From Methanobrevibacter thaueri (lineage in GTDB: Archaea; Methanobacteriota; Methanobacteria; Methanobacteriales; Methanobacteriaceae), in contig NZ_SUTK01000011.1 of NCBI RefSeq assembly GCF_015062905.1, positions 1 to 45,148 on the forward strand: 45,148 bases of DNA, given 5' to 3'. The position numbers and the translations under genes were made by a program. Positions 33,738-41,836 of this stretch are shown piece by piece (the first letter of the stretch is position 1; each line of letters begins with the position of its first letter). The notes under the pieces are model-generated. The model was not told where the DNA came from, did no database searches, and was given only the letters and a program-made list of their open reading frames with translations.

Positions 33738-33923
33738 AAATCATTGCCAGAAACTTAAATCTTTCCATCAAACAATTACTACCTCCTTGATTTAACGATT
33801 GAAAATAGGCATGTTTGAATTAAAAAGCAAGTGAAATATTCATCATTCATGATAGGATAATGAATCATGTTGGAAAATAAGTATGTTGTGAATGGTTAAT
33901 CTATAGGAATTAATTAAAAAAAA

Positions 33924-33956
33924 TAAAAAAAGTGAGTAACCGCCGAAGCGAGTTAC
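33924..33956 (-). terminator. Hairpin terminator at the end of the Ppx/GppA-Ig gene
   Basis: On the minus strand GTAAC-T-CGC, a TTCG loop and GCG-GTTAC form a stem with one bulged base. It overlaps the TAA stop codon at 33953-33955 and is followed by TCAC and a run of seven T. The UUCG tetraloop gives extra stability. Confidence 0.65.
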
Positions 33957-36190
33957 CTTTTAACTTTAGCAGTCTTTTTGACTGTGTCTTTAAGGTATGT
34001 TGCCTGATAAGCTACCTTCTTGCCAACTTTGAGCTTTTTCAAGACTGACTTTTTAATGATAACCTTTGCAACACCTTTAGAGTTGGTTTTTGCCTTGTAG
34101 GTTTTTCCCTTGAACTTGAAGACAATCCTCTTATTCTTAAGATATTTGCCGTTGACCTTTGCCAAACTTGCAGTCAATACCAATTTTTTGGCAGATTTTT
34201 TGATGGATGCTGATTTGAGGCTGACCAGATGCTTTACGACAACCTTATTCTTGGCGCTTGCCCCCTTACATCTGATTTCAATGGAATGTGTACCCGCCTT
34301 GAAGTTACTGTCAATTTTAATTGCAACAAATCCGTTTTTATCTGTCTTGAGGTTATGCATCTTGTTGTCAATGAGAACCGCTACGTTTTTCCCTTCACTT
34401 TCAGGATTTCCATCATCGCCGATGATTTTGGCCGTATATTGGGCATTTCCCGCATAGTATACTGTCAAGTCATTATTGTTTTCAATGCGGTTTACAATCT
34501 TCAATGTCTTTGTCACATTTCCGGCAATCTCTGAAGAAACAAACACGGAATATGTGCCTTCATTCAACTTCGCCCTGACATTAGCAATTCCTTCTTCATC
34601 AGTCATTGCATAATATTGATTTGACAGAACAGTAAATGAAATCAATTTGCTTGCAATGCCCTTTCCATCCTCATCAACCAATTTAACCTGATAGTCATAG
34701 TCACTGTTCCAGGAGCGAGTCATGTCATATGCATAAAGTGATGCTGATTTGACATGAATGTTGATTTTTGTCTTGTTGGACACATAGTTGTCATCACCGC
34801 TGTAGGTTATTTTGGCAGAATGATTGCCTGATTCGAGTTTTGGAAGAACGATCACACAACTTCCGTTTAAAAGTGAAGCTGTATAGACATTATCAGTCAA
34901 TTTAACTGTTACTGTTCCTGTTGCGTTTTGCGGAAGGACAATTTGAATTTCGGCATTATCATCAGCAGCAAGACTAATATCTGCGACATCCAATGAAACA
35001 TTTTGCTTATTTTGAGCTTCATGGCTTTCATTTTCAAGTATTTCCATTAATATTCCTTCCCTTACACCATTTTTACAGAAATGAAGATATGTAACGTTGA
35101 AATATTCTGCAATTGTTTTTGTAATGATCAAGCCAGGTAAGAAGGTGTTAATCCTTTCCGCATCCACATTGAGAATCTTTTCATAATTCTCCCTGGTTGG
35201 CTCGCTGAATTCATTTAACAGGTCATCCAGCATTGAGACCGGAATATAGTTAACATCATCAATATATCCAAGATACTGAAGAACTTTTTTAATTTTTTTA
35301 ACTGACCCTCCTATACCGAACAGGTCCCCTCTTTGAGTGGAATTATCCACAACAAGTTTGTCAAGCTCGGACAATACCCTATTTTTTATATTAATAATCT
35401 CTGTTTGATTTGGAAACATTCCGCTGACATATTCCTGGTAGGAGGACTCTGCACCAATCGGCATGCTTTCAGAAGTTATTATTTGCTTATTTACAAAATC
35501 AATTACTTCACAGCTTCCTCCCCCCAAATCAATTACAATACCCTTTTCTGTTGTCAATTCAGTATCCTTTACAGAGTTAAAAGTTGTATTTGCTTCCTTT
35601 TCGCCGCTCAACAGATTAATGTCCAATCCGACTTTATTCTTGACTGTTGCAATCACCTCTTCGGAATTGTCAATCTTTCTCAGGCTGGCTGTTGCAAACG
35701 CAAATTTTGTTTTGACATTGAAAAGGTTCATGACCTCATCAAAATCCTTCAAAACAGACACCAGCTGGTCAATTCCGTCTTTTGTCAGATTGTTGTCTAC
35801 AACATAAATTGAAGTCACAGACTTTTCAGATAATGATAATACGGATTTAGGCTTTCCACTATCCTTAATCTTGTATATCTCCAATTTCATACTGTTTGCA
35901 CCTATATCCACAATACCATACAAGGGGGATTCACCGTCATTTTCCAAAACAGCATCAGATTCCTGTACAGATATGTTTTCATCGTGTGAATTTTCAAATG
36001 AATCCTCCGGTGAAACCGTTAAAGTATTATTGTCATCACAAACCGAAATATTATCCGATGCATATATTATCTCTTCATTCTGGTCTTCGGCATTTAAAAC
36101 ATCAAAAGTGGAATTATCTTCAGCACTTACAGCAGAAACGGCCAACAAAGAAATAATGAATAATGCCATCATCATGAATTTCTTATTCAT
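33953..36190 (-). CDS. Secreted Ppx/GppA-family protein fused to Ig-like repeats
   Basis: Protein of 745 residues. Residues 1-23 are a signal peptide (ending VSAVSA), 24-90 an acidic linker. Residues 91-385 are a Ppx/GppA ASKHA-fold domain: GIVDIGANS (92-100), ATASLRKIDN (166-175), SGEKEA (195-200), VIDLGGGSCEV (219-229), MPIGAE (243-248), GIGGSVKKI (292-300), NGVREGIL (374-381). Residues ~400-745 carry about four Ig-like repeats ending in the lysine-rich KVNGKYLKNKRIVFKFKGKTY-type domain usual in Methanobrevibacter surface proteins. Ppx/GppA enzymes hydrolyse polyphosphate or pppGpp in the cytoplasm, so an exported copy is unexpected. The nucleotide motifs are preserved. The start is the only one giving the signal peptide. 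Confidence 0.8.
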   Translation of the reverse strand: MNKKFMMMALFIISLLAVSAVSAEDNSTFDVLNAEDQNEEIIYASDNISVCDDNNTLTVSPEDSFENSHDENISVQESDAVLENDGESPLYGIVDIGANSMKLEIYKIKDSGKPKSVLSLSEKSVTSIYVVDNNLTKDGIDQLVSVLKDFDEVMNLFNVKTKFAFATASLRKIDNSEEVIATVKNKVGLDINLLSGEKEANTTFNSVKDTELTTEKGIVIDLGGGSCEVIDFVNKQIITSESMPIGAESSYQEYVSGMFPNQTEIINIKNRVLSELDKLVVDNSTQRGDLFGIGGSVKKIKKVLQYLGYIDDVNYIPVSMLDDLLNEFSEPTRENYEKILNVDAERINTFLPGLIITKTIAEYFNVTYLHFCKNGVREGILMEILENESHEAQNKQNVSLDVADISLAADDNAEIQIVLPQNATGTVTVKLTDNVYTASLLNGSCVIVLPKLESGNHSAKITYSGDDNYVSNKTKINIHVKSASLYAYDMTRSWNSDYDYQVKLVDEDGKGIASKLISFTVLSNQYYAMTDEEGIANVRAKLNEGTYSVFVSSEIAGNVTKTLKIVNRIENNNDLTVYYAGNAQYTAKIIGDDGNPESEGKNVAVLIDNKMHNLKTDKNGFVAIKIDSNFKAGTHSIEIRCKGASAKNKVVVKHLVSLKSASIKKSAKKLVLTASLAKVNGKYLKNKRIVFKFKGKTYKAKTNSKGVAKVIIKKSVLKKLKVGKKVAYQATYLKDTVKKTAKVKR

Positions 36191-36427
36191 AAAAATTTTC
36201 CCTCCTCTAATAAAACATTACATTACAAATATTATGTTTTTAAACAACATATAATTTTTCGATATAAATCTAAATGGAAAGCAAAAAGGGGTGAAATTAG
36301 ATCGCCAAAAAAAAGAAGGATATCCCCATATTCTTTATTTAAAAAAAATCAAACATATCAATTCTAATCGGTACTGCAGCAACTCAGAAATCTGAAAGCA
36401 TTAATGGTGATAGGTGCCTTGAGGAGA

Positions 36428-36667
36428 TTACCACAAATCATCTATGATATTTTCCAGATCCTCATCATCGATTCGGTCATATTCCAAATCCTCTAAAGTA
36501 TAGCAGTAATTCTCCAGTACCCTTTCCACTTCAGCCGCATTATAATCTCTGCCATCGATGGTGACTGTTTCATCCTCTTCTTCATCATCTTCTCCCATGT
36601 AGCAACATTCGGGACAGTAAGGTTCTCCTTCATCAACCCAGGACCCGCAGCGCGGACAGATTCCCAT
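36428..36667 (-). CDS. Zinc-ribbon protein with acidic C-terminal domain
   Basis: Protein of 79 residues. N-terminal CPRCGSWVDEGEPYCPECCY is a zinc ribbon with CPxC knuckles at residues 4-7 and 18-21. The remaining ~50 residues are strongly acidic (EDDEEEDETVTIDG, then RIDDEDLENIIDDLW). It is the longer relative of the microproteins at 3709-3929. GAGGCG precedes the ATG, and it starts 13 bases after the C_GCAxxG_C_C gene. Function unknown; a partner-binding adaptor is plausible. Confidence 0.75.
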   Translation of the reverse strand: MGICPRCGSWVDEGEPYCPECCYMGEDDEEEDETVTIDGRDYNAAEVERVLENYCYTLEDLEYDRIDDEDLENIIDDLW

Positions 36668-36680
36668 AATATCGCCTCAA

Positions 36681-37106
36681 TCAGATCAATTCCTCAAGGA
36701 TTCTGGCCGCAGACTCAACCATTTTCGGACATAATTCACCAAAGAGATTATTTTCCCGCGCATATTGGACACCCTCTTCAGTGCTGATGTCACAGTCGAG
36801 CAAATCCCTGCAGATATAAGAGCCGTTTTCAGATTCAAAATCCTCCAGGAATCTTTTACAAGCCTCATTGCTTTTTGATTTGTCCTCTCCATACTTCAAG
36901 CCCAAAACCATCAAAGCACCGGTGCATGCTCCACATACTTCCGCTTTTCTCATTCCGCTTCCAAAGCAGGCACCGATTTTTAGGGCCTGTTCCTTTGAAA
37001 GACCAAAATCCTCACTAAAAGCAGCAAATACTGCCTGTGAGCACACGTAACCATCTTCAAACAATTGAACCGCATCTTCTATTCTAGTCATGTTAATTAC
37101 TTTCAT
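36681..37106 (-). CDS. C_GCAxxG_C_C family redox protein
   Basis: Protein of 141 residues. The family signature is visible: Cys near 22 (VCSQAVFAAF), GACFGSGM (about 46-53), then EVCGACTGALMVLG (about 56-69), and further Cys residues near 98-105 (CRDLLDCD). Members are thought to be small redox-active or metal-binding proteins; none has a proven reaction. ATG 37091 (MTRIEDAVQ) is an alternative start. It is followed by the zinc-ribbon gene and divergent from thioredoxin reductase, which suits a thiol-redox role. Confidence 0.82.
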   Translation of the reverse strand: MKVINMTRIEDAVQLFEDGYVCSQAVFAAFSEDFGLSKEQALKIGACFGSGMRKAEVCGACTGALMVLGLKYGEDKSKSNEACKRFLEDFESENGSYICRDLLDCDISTEEGVQYARENNLFGELCPKMVESAARILEELI

Positions 37107-37170
37107 TCAACATATATATTAAAATAACTAAAATCAAAATATAACTTAACAGTAATTGTGAGGCAACAAC

Positions 37171-38085
37171 ATGAATGAATATGACATCATTATTATCGGA
37201 GCGGGACCTGGCGGACTTACAGCTGGAATCTATGCTGGCCGTCAGGGAACCAGAAACCTGATCATCGACAGAGACCTGGCCGGAGGACTGGGCCGTGAAG
37301 TACCGGAAATGGAAAACTATCCCGGATTTGACAACATCTCAGGACTGGAGCTGATTGAAAAGATGAAAGCCCAGGCAACCAGAAACTGCGATTTAAGGGA
37401 GATGGAAGAGGTTACAGAAATCACAAAAACTGATGATGAATACAGATTCACAGTGAAAACGACCAAGGACACCTACCGGTCAAAAACAATAATCCTTGCA
37501 ACAGGCAGTTCCCACAGACGCCTTGAAGCCAAAGGAGAAGATGAGTTTAAGGGAAAAGGTGTGAGCTACTGCGCCACATGTGACGGATTCTTCTTTGCCG
37601 GACGTGACATCATCATGGTCGGCGGAGGAAACAGCGCCCTGCAGGAAGCGCTATACCTCAAAAACCTCGGCGCAAATGTGACAGTGGTCCACAGAAGAGA
37701 TGAATTCAGGGCTCAAAAACACCTGCAAAATCAGATAAAGGAAGCCGAAATTCCAACAATACTCAATGCCACAGTCGAAGAGATAAAAGGAGAAATGCTT
37801 GTTGAGTCAGTCATATTAAAGGACACACAAACTGGAGAGCTCACAGAACTTCCTACCAATGGAGTTTTCGTTAGTGTAGGCTACATTCCCCACACTGAAC
37901 TTGCAAAACAATTGGATATAGACCTTGATGAATCTGGGCACATTATAATAGATAAAAAACAGAAAACCAATGTGGATTATGTCTATGCAATCGGTGATGT
38001 CTGTGTCGGTCTAAAGCAATGGGTTGTTGCATGTGGAGAAGGTGCAGTTGCTGCAACTTCTGCCTTTGAAGATTTGAAAAGTTAA
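37171..38085 (+). CDS. trxB: Thioredoxin reductase-like flavoprotein
   Basis: FAD-dependent disulfide reductase of 304 residues: GAGPGGLTAG (10-19) FAD motif, CATC (134-137) redox pair followed by DGFFF, GGGNSALQEAL (151-161) second nucleotide motif, and YAIGDV near the end. It should reduce thioredoxin or a related disulfide carrier in the cytoplasm. In the reductases of methanogens the electron donor can be F420H2 or NADPH; this cannot be told from sequence. Its stop overlaps the stop of the small gene on the other strand. Confidence 0.88.
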   Translation: MNEYDIIIIGAGPGGLTAGIYAGRQGTRNLIIDRDLAGGLGREVPEMENYPGFDNISGLELIEKMKAQATRNCDLREMEEVTEITKTDDEYRFTVKTTKDTYRSKTIILATGSSHRRLEAKGEDEFKGKGVSYCATCDGFFFAGRDIIMVGGGNSALQEALYLKNLGANVTVVHRRDEFRAQKHLQNQIKEAEIPTILNATVEEIKGEMLVESVILKDTQTGELTELPTNGVFVSVGYIPHTELAKQLDIDLDESGHIIIDKKQKTNVDYVYAIGDVCVGLKQWVVACGEGAVAATSAFEDLKS

Positions 38086-38225
38086 TATCGTTCCTTTAGG
38101 AACATGTAGATGAAAAATGCAATAAGCAACACTACAATTACAGGCAATAACCACATGAATACTTTAAGCAACAATACTGCTGCAAATATAGCAATTATAA
38201 CAAATATTAAATCTTGAAGTTCCAT
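38082..38225 (-). CDS. Small membrane protein, 47 residues
   Basis: Short gene with ATG at 38223-38225 and TAA at 38082-38084, the stop overlapping that of trxB. The protein has two hydrophobic helices (about 6-19 and 25-41) and a basic end (FLKERY). No ribosome site precedes the ATG, but TTTATATA lies about 24 bases upstream, which suits a leaderless message. It is convergent with trxB and divergent from the gene at 38293. Function unknown. Confidence 0.5.
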   Translation of the reverse strand: MELQDLIFVIIAIFAAVLLLKVFMWLLPVIVVLLIAFFIYMFLKERY

Positions 38226-38292
38226 GTAATTCAAATTTATTAATCTTAATATATAAATTTAGTGAAAAACATTCCTTATAACAGATGATAGA
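38226..38292. promoter_or_regulatory. Divergent promoter region
   Basis: AT-rich 67-base gap between divergent genes. A TTTATATA box on the minus strand is placed for a leaderless transcript of the 47-residue gene. A TTATAACAG stretch near 38277-38284 is a weak candidate for the plus-strand gene. Confidence 0.4.
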
Positions 38293-38784
38293 ATGAATAA
38301 GACAAAAAGAAATCTGCTGATAATAATTGTTTTTATGCTGTTTTTAACTTCCATTGTCGTATTCCTGAATTTTCAAAAGGAAACCGTTGAATTTGAGGAC
38401 TTTTCAGTTGATGTCCCATTAGGATCAAGCTTTGGAAAAGTTATAGAAAACGACACACTGATAAAAGAGATGTATAGGTGCTATGGGGAAGATCTGACCA
38501 TTACCTCCTTTGATAAGGGATATGTTGAGGACACATACTACAACAATACCGGCGAAAGAATCGATTTTTCCAAATCAATGATTGAAAACATAAGCGGAAG
38601 CGATAACGATGAAATGAAGGAGTTGTCTCCAAATCTGACCCAAATCATCCAAAAAACAGATATGAACGGATATGAGGATACTGATGTCGCCTGCATATAT
38701 CATGATGATGACCATGTTATCATCATCGAAGGAGGGGATGAGAAATTCATAACCGAAATTGCAAAATCAATCAAAATATTATAA
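38293..38784 (+). CDS. Membrane-anchored extracytoplasmic protein of unknown function
   Basis: Protein of 163 residues. A basic N terminus (MNKTKRN) is followed by one hydrophobic helix (about 8-27), then a soluble domain of ~135 residues facing outside. It has several N-x-S/T sites (NDT, NNT, NIS, NLT) and a His/Asp-rich strand YHDDDHVIIIEGG (about 136-148). I recognise no family. The signal-anchor and sequon content suggest a surface protein, as with other Methanobrevibacter proteins of this type. The promoter is shared with the divergent small gene. Confidence 0.65.
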   Translation: MNKTKRNLLIIIVFMLFLTSIVVFLNFQKETVEFEDFSVDVPLGSSFGKVIENDTLIKEMYRCYGEDLTITSFDKGYVEDTYYNNTGERIDFSKSMIENISGSDNDEMKELSPNLTQIIQKTDMNGYEDTDVACIYHDDDHVIIIEGGDEKFITEIAKSIKIL

Positions 38785-38851
38785 AAAATTAATAAAATAT
38801 AATAAATAAAAAAGCCAAAAATAATATTATTATATTTTGATGGAGCATAAC

Positions 38852-39409
38852 ATGACAATAATAGTAGTTAATAACAAAGGTCAATATAATCATAGAATCG
38901 CTAGAAGTTTACAATACCTTAAGATTCCATCCGAACTCGTCTCAAATGATTTGAGCATCGAAGAAATCGAATCTAAAAATCCGATTGGACTTATTTTAGG
39001 TGGAGGGCCTTCCCTTGAAGGTGCAGGAAACAGCGAGGAATACATCAAACATTTTGACATTCCGATTCTGGGAATCTGTCTTGGCCATCAATTAATTGCT
39101 AAAACATACGGTGGAGAGGTTACCACATCCGATACTGAAAGTTATGCTCAGGTTAAAATTAATATCAATAATGATGAAAACTTATTTAAAGGATTGGCTC
39201 CTGAAATGGATGTTTGGTCTTCCCATAAAGACGAAGTGAAAACAATCCCTGAAGACTTTGAAATCCTGGCCAGTTCCAATTTGTGTGATGTTGAATCCTT
39301 TAAACATAAGGATAAGGAAGTTTATGGAATTCAATTCCACCCTGAAGTGCATCATACTCCAAAAGGAGAAATAATATTTAAAAACTTTTATGAAATCTGT
39401 AAAAAATAG
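38852..39409 (+). CDS. guaAA: GMP synthetase glutaminase subunit
   Basis: Class I glutamine amidotransferase of 185 residues: the nucleophile Cys76 in GICLGHQ, and His163/Glu165 in FHPEV. It supplies ammonia to the ATP-pyrophosphatase subunit that turns XMP into GMP. Archaea split GMP synthetase into two proteins, as here. ATG 38852 is chosen because GGAG is 6 bases before it; the longer frame starts at TTG/ATG 38837-38840. An unknown gene lies between it and guaAB. Confidence 0.92.
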   Translation: MTIIVVNNKGQYNHRIARSLQYLKIPSELVSNDLSIEEIESKNPIGLILGGGPSLEGAGNSEEYIKHFDIPILGICLGHQLIAKTYGGEVTTSDTESYAQVKININNDENLFKGLAPEMDVWSSHKDEVKTIPEDFEILASSNLCDVESFKHKDKEVYGIQFHPEVHHTPKGEIIFKNFYEICKK

Positions 39410-39417
39410 GTGTAACA

Positions 39418-39678
39418 ATGATTGATAACGCTGATGATTTAAGAGATAAAGCAAATGAATTTAAGACCGGATTAAAAAAGCAGTACGTCAACATCCCAAT
39501 TGGCGATGAAGAATATGGCTTTAGAATTTCTGGTATCGGCCAAAAATCTGTTAAATTAGAAAAATATGTTAAATTTGATGACATTTTTGAAGCTATTGAA
39601 TCAGGCAATGACAACGGCCTGGAAGCCATGATCAAACAAATAATTGAAGATTACGAAGAAGAAGATGAAGAGGAATAA
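39418..39678 (+). CDS. Small acidic protein between the GMP synthetase subunits
   Basis: Protein of 86 residues, with an acidic tail (EDYEEEDEEE). The body has one strand-rich part (KQYVNIPIGDEEYGFRI) and one helical part (FDDIFEAIESGNDNGLEAMI). GGTGT precedes the ATG. It is 8 bases after guaAA and one base before guaAB, so its product is made together with the enzyme. I recognise no family. It could be an assembly or regulatory partner of the split GMP synthetase. Confidence 0.7.
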   Translation: MIDNADDLRDKANEFKTGLKKQYVNIPIGDEEYGFRISGIGQKSVKLEKYVKFDDIFEAIESGNDNGLEAMIKQIIEDYEEEDEEE

Positions 39679-39679
39679 A

Positions 39680-40606
39680 ATGTTAAGTCCTAAAGAATTT
39701 ATTGAAGATGCAATCCAAAAAATTAAAGACCAAATTGGTGATGAAAAAGCAATCATCGCTTTATCCGGCGGAGTGGACAGTTCCGTATGTTCTGTACTTG
39801 TCCAAGAGGCTATTGGCGATAATCTGACTGCAGTTTTTGTAGACCACGGTCTTTTAAGAGAAGGTGAAGTCGAACAAGTTACCAACACTTTCAAAGACAG
39901 GCTAAACTTTAAGTTTGTTGATGCTTCCGATGAATTTATGGATCAGCTTGCAGGTGTTGAAGACCCCGAAGAAAAACGTAAAATTATCGGAAGAGTATTT
40001 ATCGAAGTATTCGAAAGGGAAGCAATCAAATCCGATGCAAAATTCCTGGTGCAGGGAACCATTGCTCCTGACTGGATTGAAACAAAAGGCGAAATCAAAT
40101 CCCACCACAACCTTGCTCTTCCAAGCGGAATGGAACTTGAATTGTGCGAACCAATTCGTGACCTCTACAAAGACGAAGTAAGGGAAATCGGTGACGAATT
40201 AGGATTACCTGCAACCACCGTTTACAGACAACCTTTCCCAGGACCTGGACTTGGGGTTCGTGTTGTTGGAGATTTGACAAGGGAAAATGTTGAAATCTGC
40301 AGAAAAGCAAACAAGATTGTTTGCGATGAAATTGAAGCAGCAGGCATTGATAAGGACGTATGGCAATACTTCGCAGTATTGACCGACACCAAAGTTACAG
40401 GTGTGAAAGGAGACCAAAGAGACTTCGGATACCTTGTTATAGTCAGAGTGGTCAACTCAATTGATGCGATGACCGCATCCGTTGCTGAACTTCCTTGGGA
40501 TGTTGTTCAAACCATTTCAAAAAGAATCACTTCAGAAATTTCCGAAGTTACCCATGTCGCTTTATCAATTAGTGATAAACCACCTGCAACCATCGAATTC
40601 TGTTAA
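39680..40606 (+). CDS. guaAB: GMP synthetase ATP-pyrophosphatase subunit
   Basis: Protein of 308 residues. The PP-loop ALSGGVDSSV is near 31-40, and the dimerisation half carries RQPFPGPGLGVRV and the C-terminal KPPATIEFC typical of GuaA. It adenylates XMP and amidates it with ammonia from GuaAA. ATG 39680 is preferred over the 36-base longer frame, which would overlap the previous gene and lose the GAGG ribosome site. A stem-loop follows the stop. Confidence 0.93.
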   Translation: MLSPKEFIEDAIQKIKDQIGDEKAIIALSGGVDSSVCSVLVQEAIGDNLTAVFVDHGLLREGEVEQVTNTFKDRLNFKFVDASDEFMDQLAGVEDPEEKRKIIGRVFIEVFEREAIKSDAKFLVQGTIAPDWIETKGEIKSHHNLALPSGMELELCEPIRDLYKDEVREIGDELGLPATTVYRQPFPGPGLGVRVVGDLTRENVEICRKANKIVCDEIEAAGIDKDVWQYFAVLTDTKVTGVKGDQRDFGYLVIVRVVNSIDAMTASVAELPWDVVQTISKRITSEISEVTHVALSISDKPPATIEFC

Positions 40607-40607
40607 A

Positions 40608-40640
40608 AATACTGAACTCCAGTATTTTTAATTTTTTACT
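40608..40640 (+). terminator. Hairpin terminator after guaAB
   Basis: AAATACT and AGTATTT form a 7-base stem around a short loop (about 40608-40628), followed by T-rich tracts to about 40646. Suits the end of the guaAA-86aa-guaAB transcript. Confidence 0.6.
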
Positions 40641-40654
40641 TTTTTTAGAATATT

Positions 40655-41836
40655 ATGAAAACCACAAAAAATGCATATTTAGCCAAACTGACCGAACAAA
40701 TCCAGATGAAATCTGTTAAGGTCGGCAAAAACCTGGAAGGTACTACACCTCCATCGGTCTTCATCGGCAGATGGTCATATCCCAAGGTCTATGCAGGCCC
40801 CATGATGAGTTCCCAAATGGGAGACACACACATAATGGACTCTCCGGAAGAGTGGCTTGGCCAAAACAAAACCCAGGAGGAAATCATTAACTACAGGATG
40901 AACCTCGTAAGGGGCAAGCAGCTGGTCAAGATTGATGATTTGGAAAACCCTTTTGTCGAAAAGCTTCAGGACATTTCACTTGCATCCAAATCAATCGACA
41001 GTGAAGCCACATTCGGAAAGAGGCCAAGGGGATCAATGCTTTCAGAAGACAGCATGCCACACGGACCGAGTGCCGTCATCGAGAAATTCGACATCGATGC
41101 GGTGAGATGGGACAGACAACTGGAAAAGACATTCTATGATACCGATTTGAAGGCAACAGAAGCGGTATTGAACCTGCACAATAAGGATGTTCCATTTTCT
41201 GCAATGCAAAAGGCATTTTCTGTAGGCGCAATAGGAACCAAAAACAACAGAAAACTGGTTCCGACACGCTGGTCAATTACAGCATGCGATTCCACACTGG
41301 CGGATGAGTTTCTAAAGGAAGTGAGGAAATTTGAAATCCTGGATACGTACAGAGTCTTTGAATTTGGAGCCCTGAACAACTATTACGTAATCATCCTTAC
41401 CCCTGGAGAATGGGAATACGAATGGTATGAGGCTTTCATCAAACTAATGAAAAACGAAGAATTGATATTTTCGGATTATGAAACCAACGGCGGCAAAAAG
41501 GAGTATTCCATTGTTGGAGGTTGCTACTACACCGCCAAAATGGCCGTCCTAGATTACCTGATGAAGATTAAAAAGCAATCAGGACTTGTGATATTGAGAG
41601 AAGCCTATGACGGATATGTTCCATTGGGCGTTTTCAATGTTCGTGAAAACATCAAGGAAGCCATGCAACAGCCATATCTGGAATTCGAAACCCTTGAAAA
41701 ATGTCTGGAATATGCTGGAACCAAACTGAAAATACCTATCAGCAGATATGTGAAGCAGGGAACACTGCTGAATGAGATGCTTCACACAAAACAGACTACC
41801 CTTGATATGTACTTTAAAAGTGAGAACAATGTTTAA
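40655..41836 (+). CDS. nreA: Nre-family DNA repair protein with PCNA-binding tail
   Basis: Protein of 393 residues. The N-terminal KVGKNLEGTTPPSVFIGRWSYPKVYAG block matches archaeal Nre proteins (DUF650/651), which act in DNA repair with PCNA. The C terminus ends QTTLDMYF (about 380-387), a good PIP box (QxxLxxYF). The zinc finger found at the N terminus of some Nre proteins is absent here. The ribosome site is weak. It overlaps the DegT-like gene by 8 bases, so the two are co-expressed. Confidence 0.82.
   Translation: MKTTKNAYLAKLTEQIQMKSVKVGKNLEGTTPPSVFIGRWSYPKVYAGPMMSSQMGDTHIMDSPEEWLGQNKTQEEIINYRMNLVRGKQLVKIDDLENPFVEKLQDISLASKSIDSEATFGKRPRGSMLSEDSMPHGPSAVIEKFDIDAVRWDRQLEKTFYDTDLKATEAVLNLHNKDVPFSAMQKAFSVGAIGTKNNRKLVPTRWSITACDSTLADEFLKEVRKFEILDTYRVFEFGALNNYYVIILTPGEWEYEWYEAFIKLMKNEELIFSDYETNGGKKEYSIVGGCYYTAKMAVLDYLMKIKKQSGLVILREAYDGYVPLGVFNVRENIKEAMQQPYLEFETLEKCLEYAGTKLKIPISRYVKQGTLLNEMLHTKQTTLDMYFKSENNV

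Larger units (their letters stand above)
33523..33738 (+). ncRNA. Predicted metal-regulated noncoding RNA
   Basis: The stretch from the expected start to the terminator T-run, about 215 bases, has no credible coding frame: every ATG/GTG is followed at once by a stop, and the longest TTG frame (about 25 codons) has no ribosome site. It contains a small stem (AATTGTG near 33594-33600 with CACAATT near 33616-33622) and ends in a strong hairpin. A dedicated promoter, two operators and a terminator around a non-coding tract argue for an RNA gene. Alternatively it is the remnant of a lost metal-regulated gene. The 33397-33952 interval otherwise holds nothing I can name. Confidence 0.45.

Noticed and set aside
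35333..35812. Plus-strand open frame of 159 codons
   Set aside because: Antisense to the Ppx/GppA domain with its clear motifs; no ribosome site or recognisable domain.
36191..36427. Possible structured RNA upstream of the Ppx/GppA gene
   Set aside because: Apart from GGATATCC and short A/T runs, no extended stem or conserved riboswitch core is visible.
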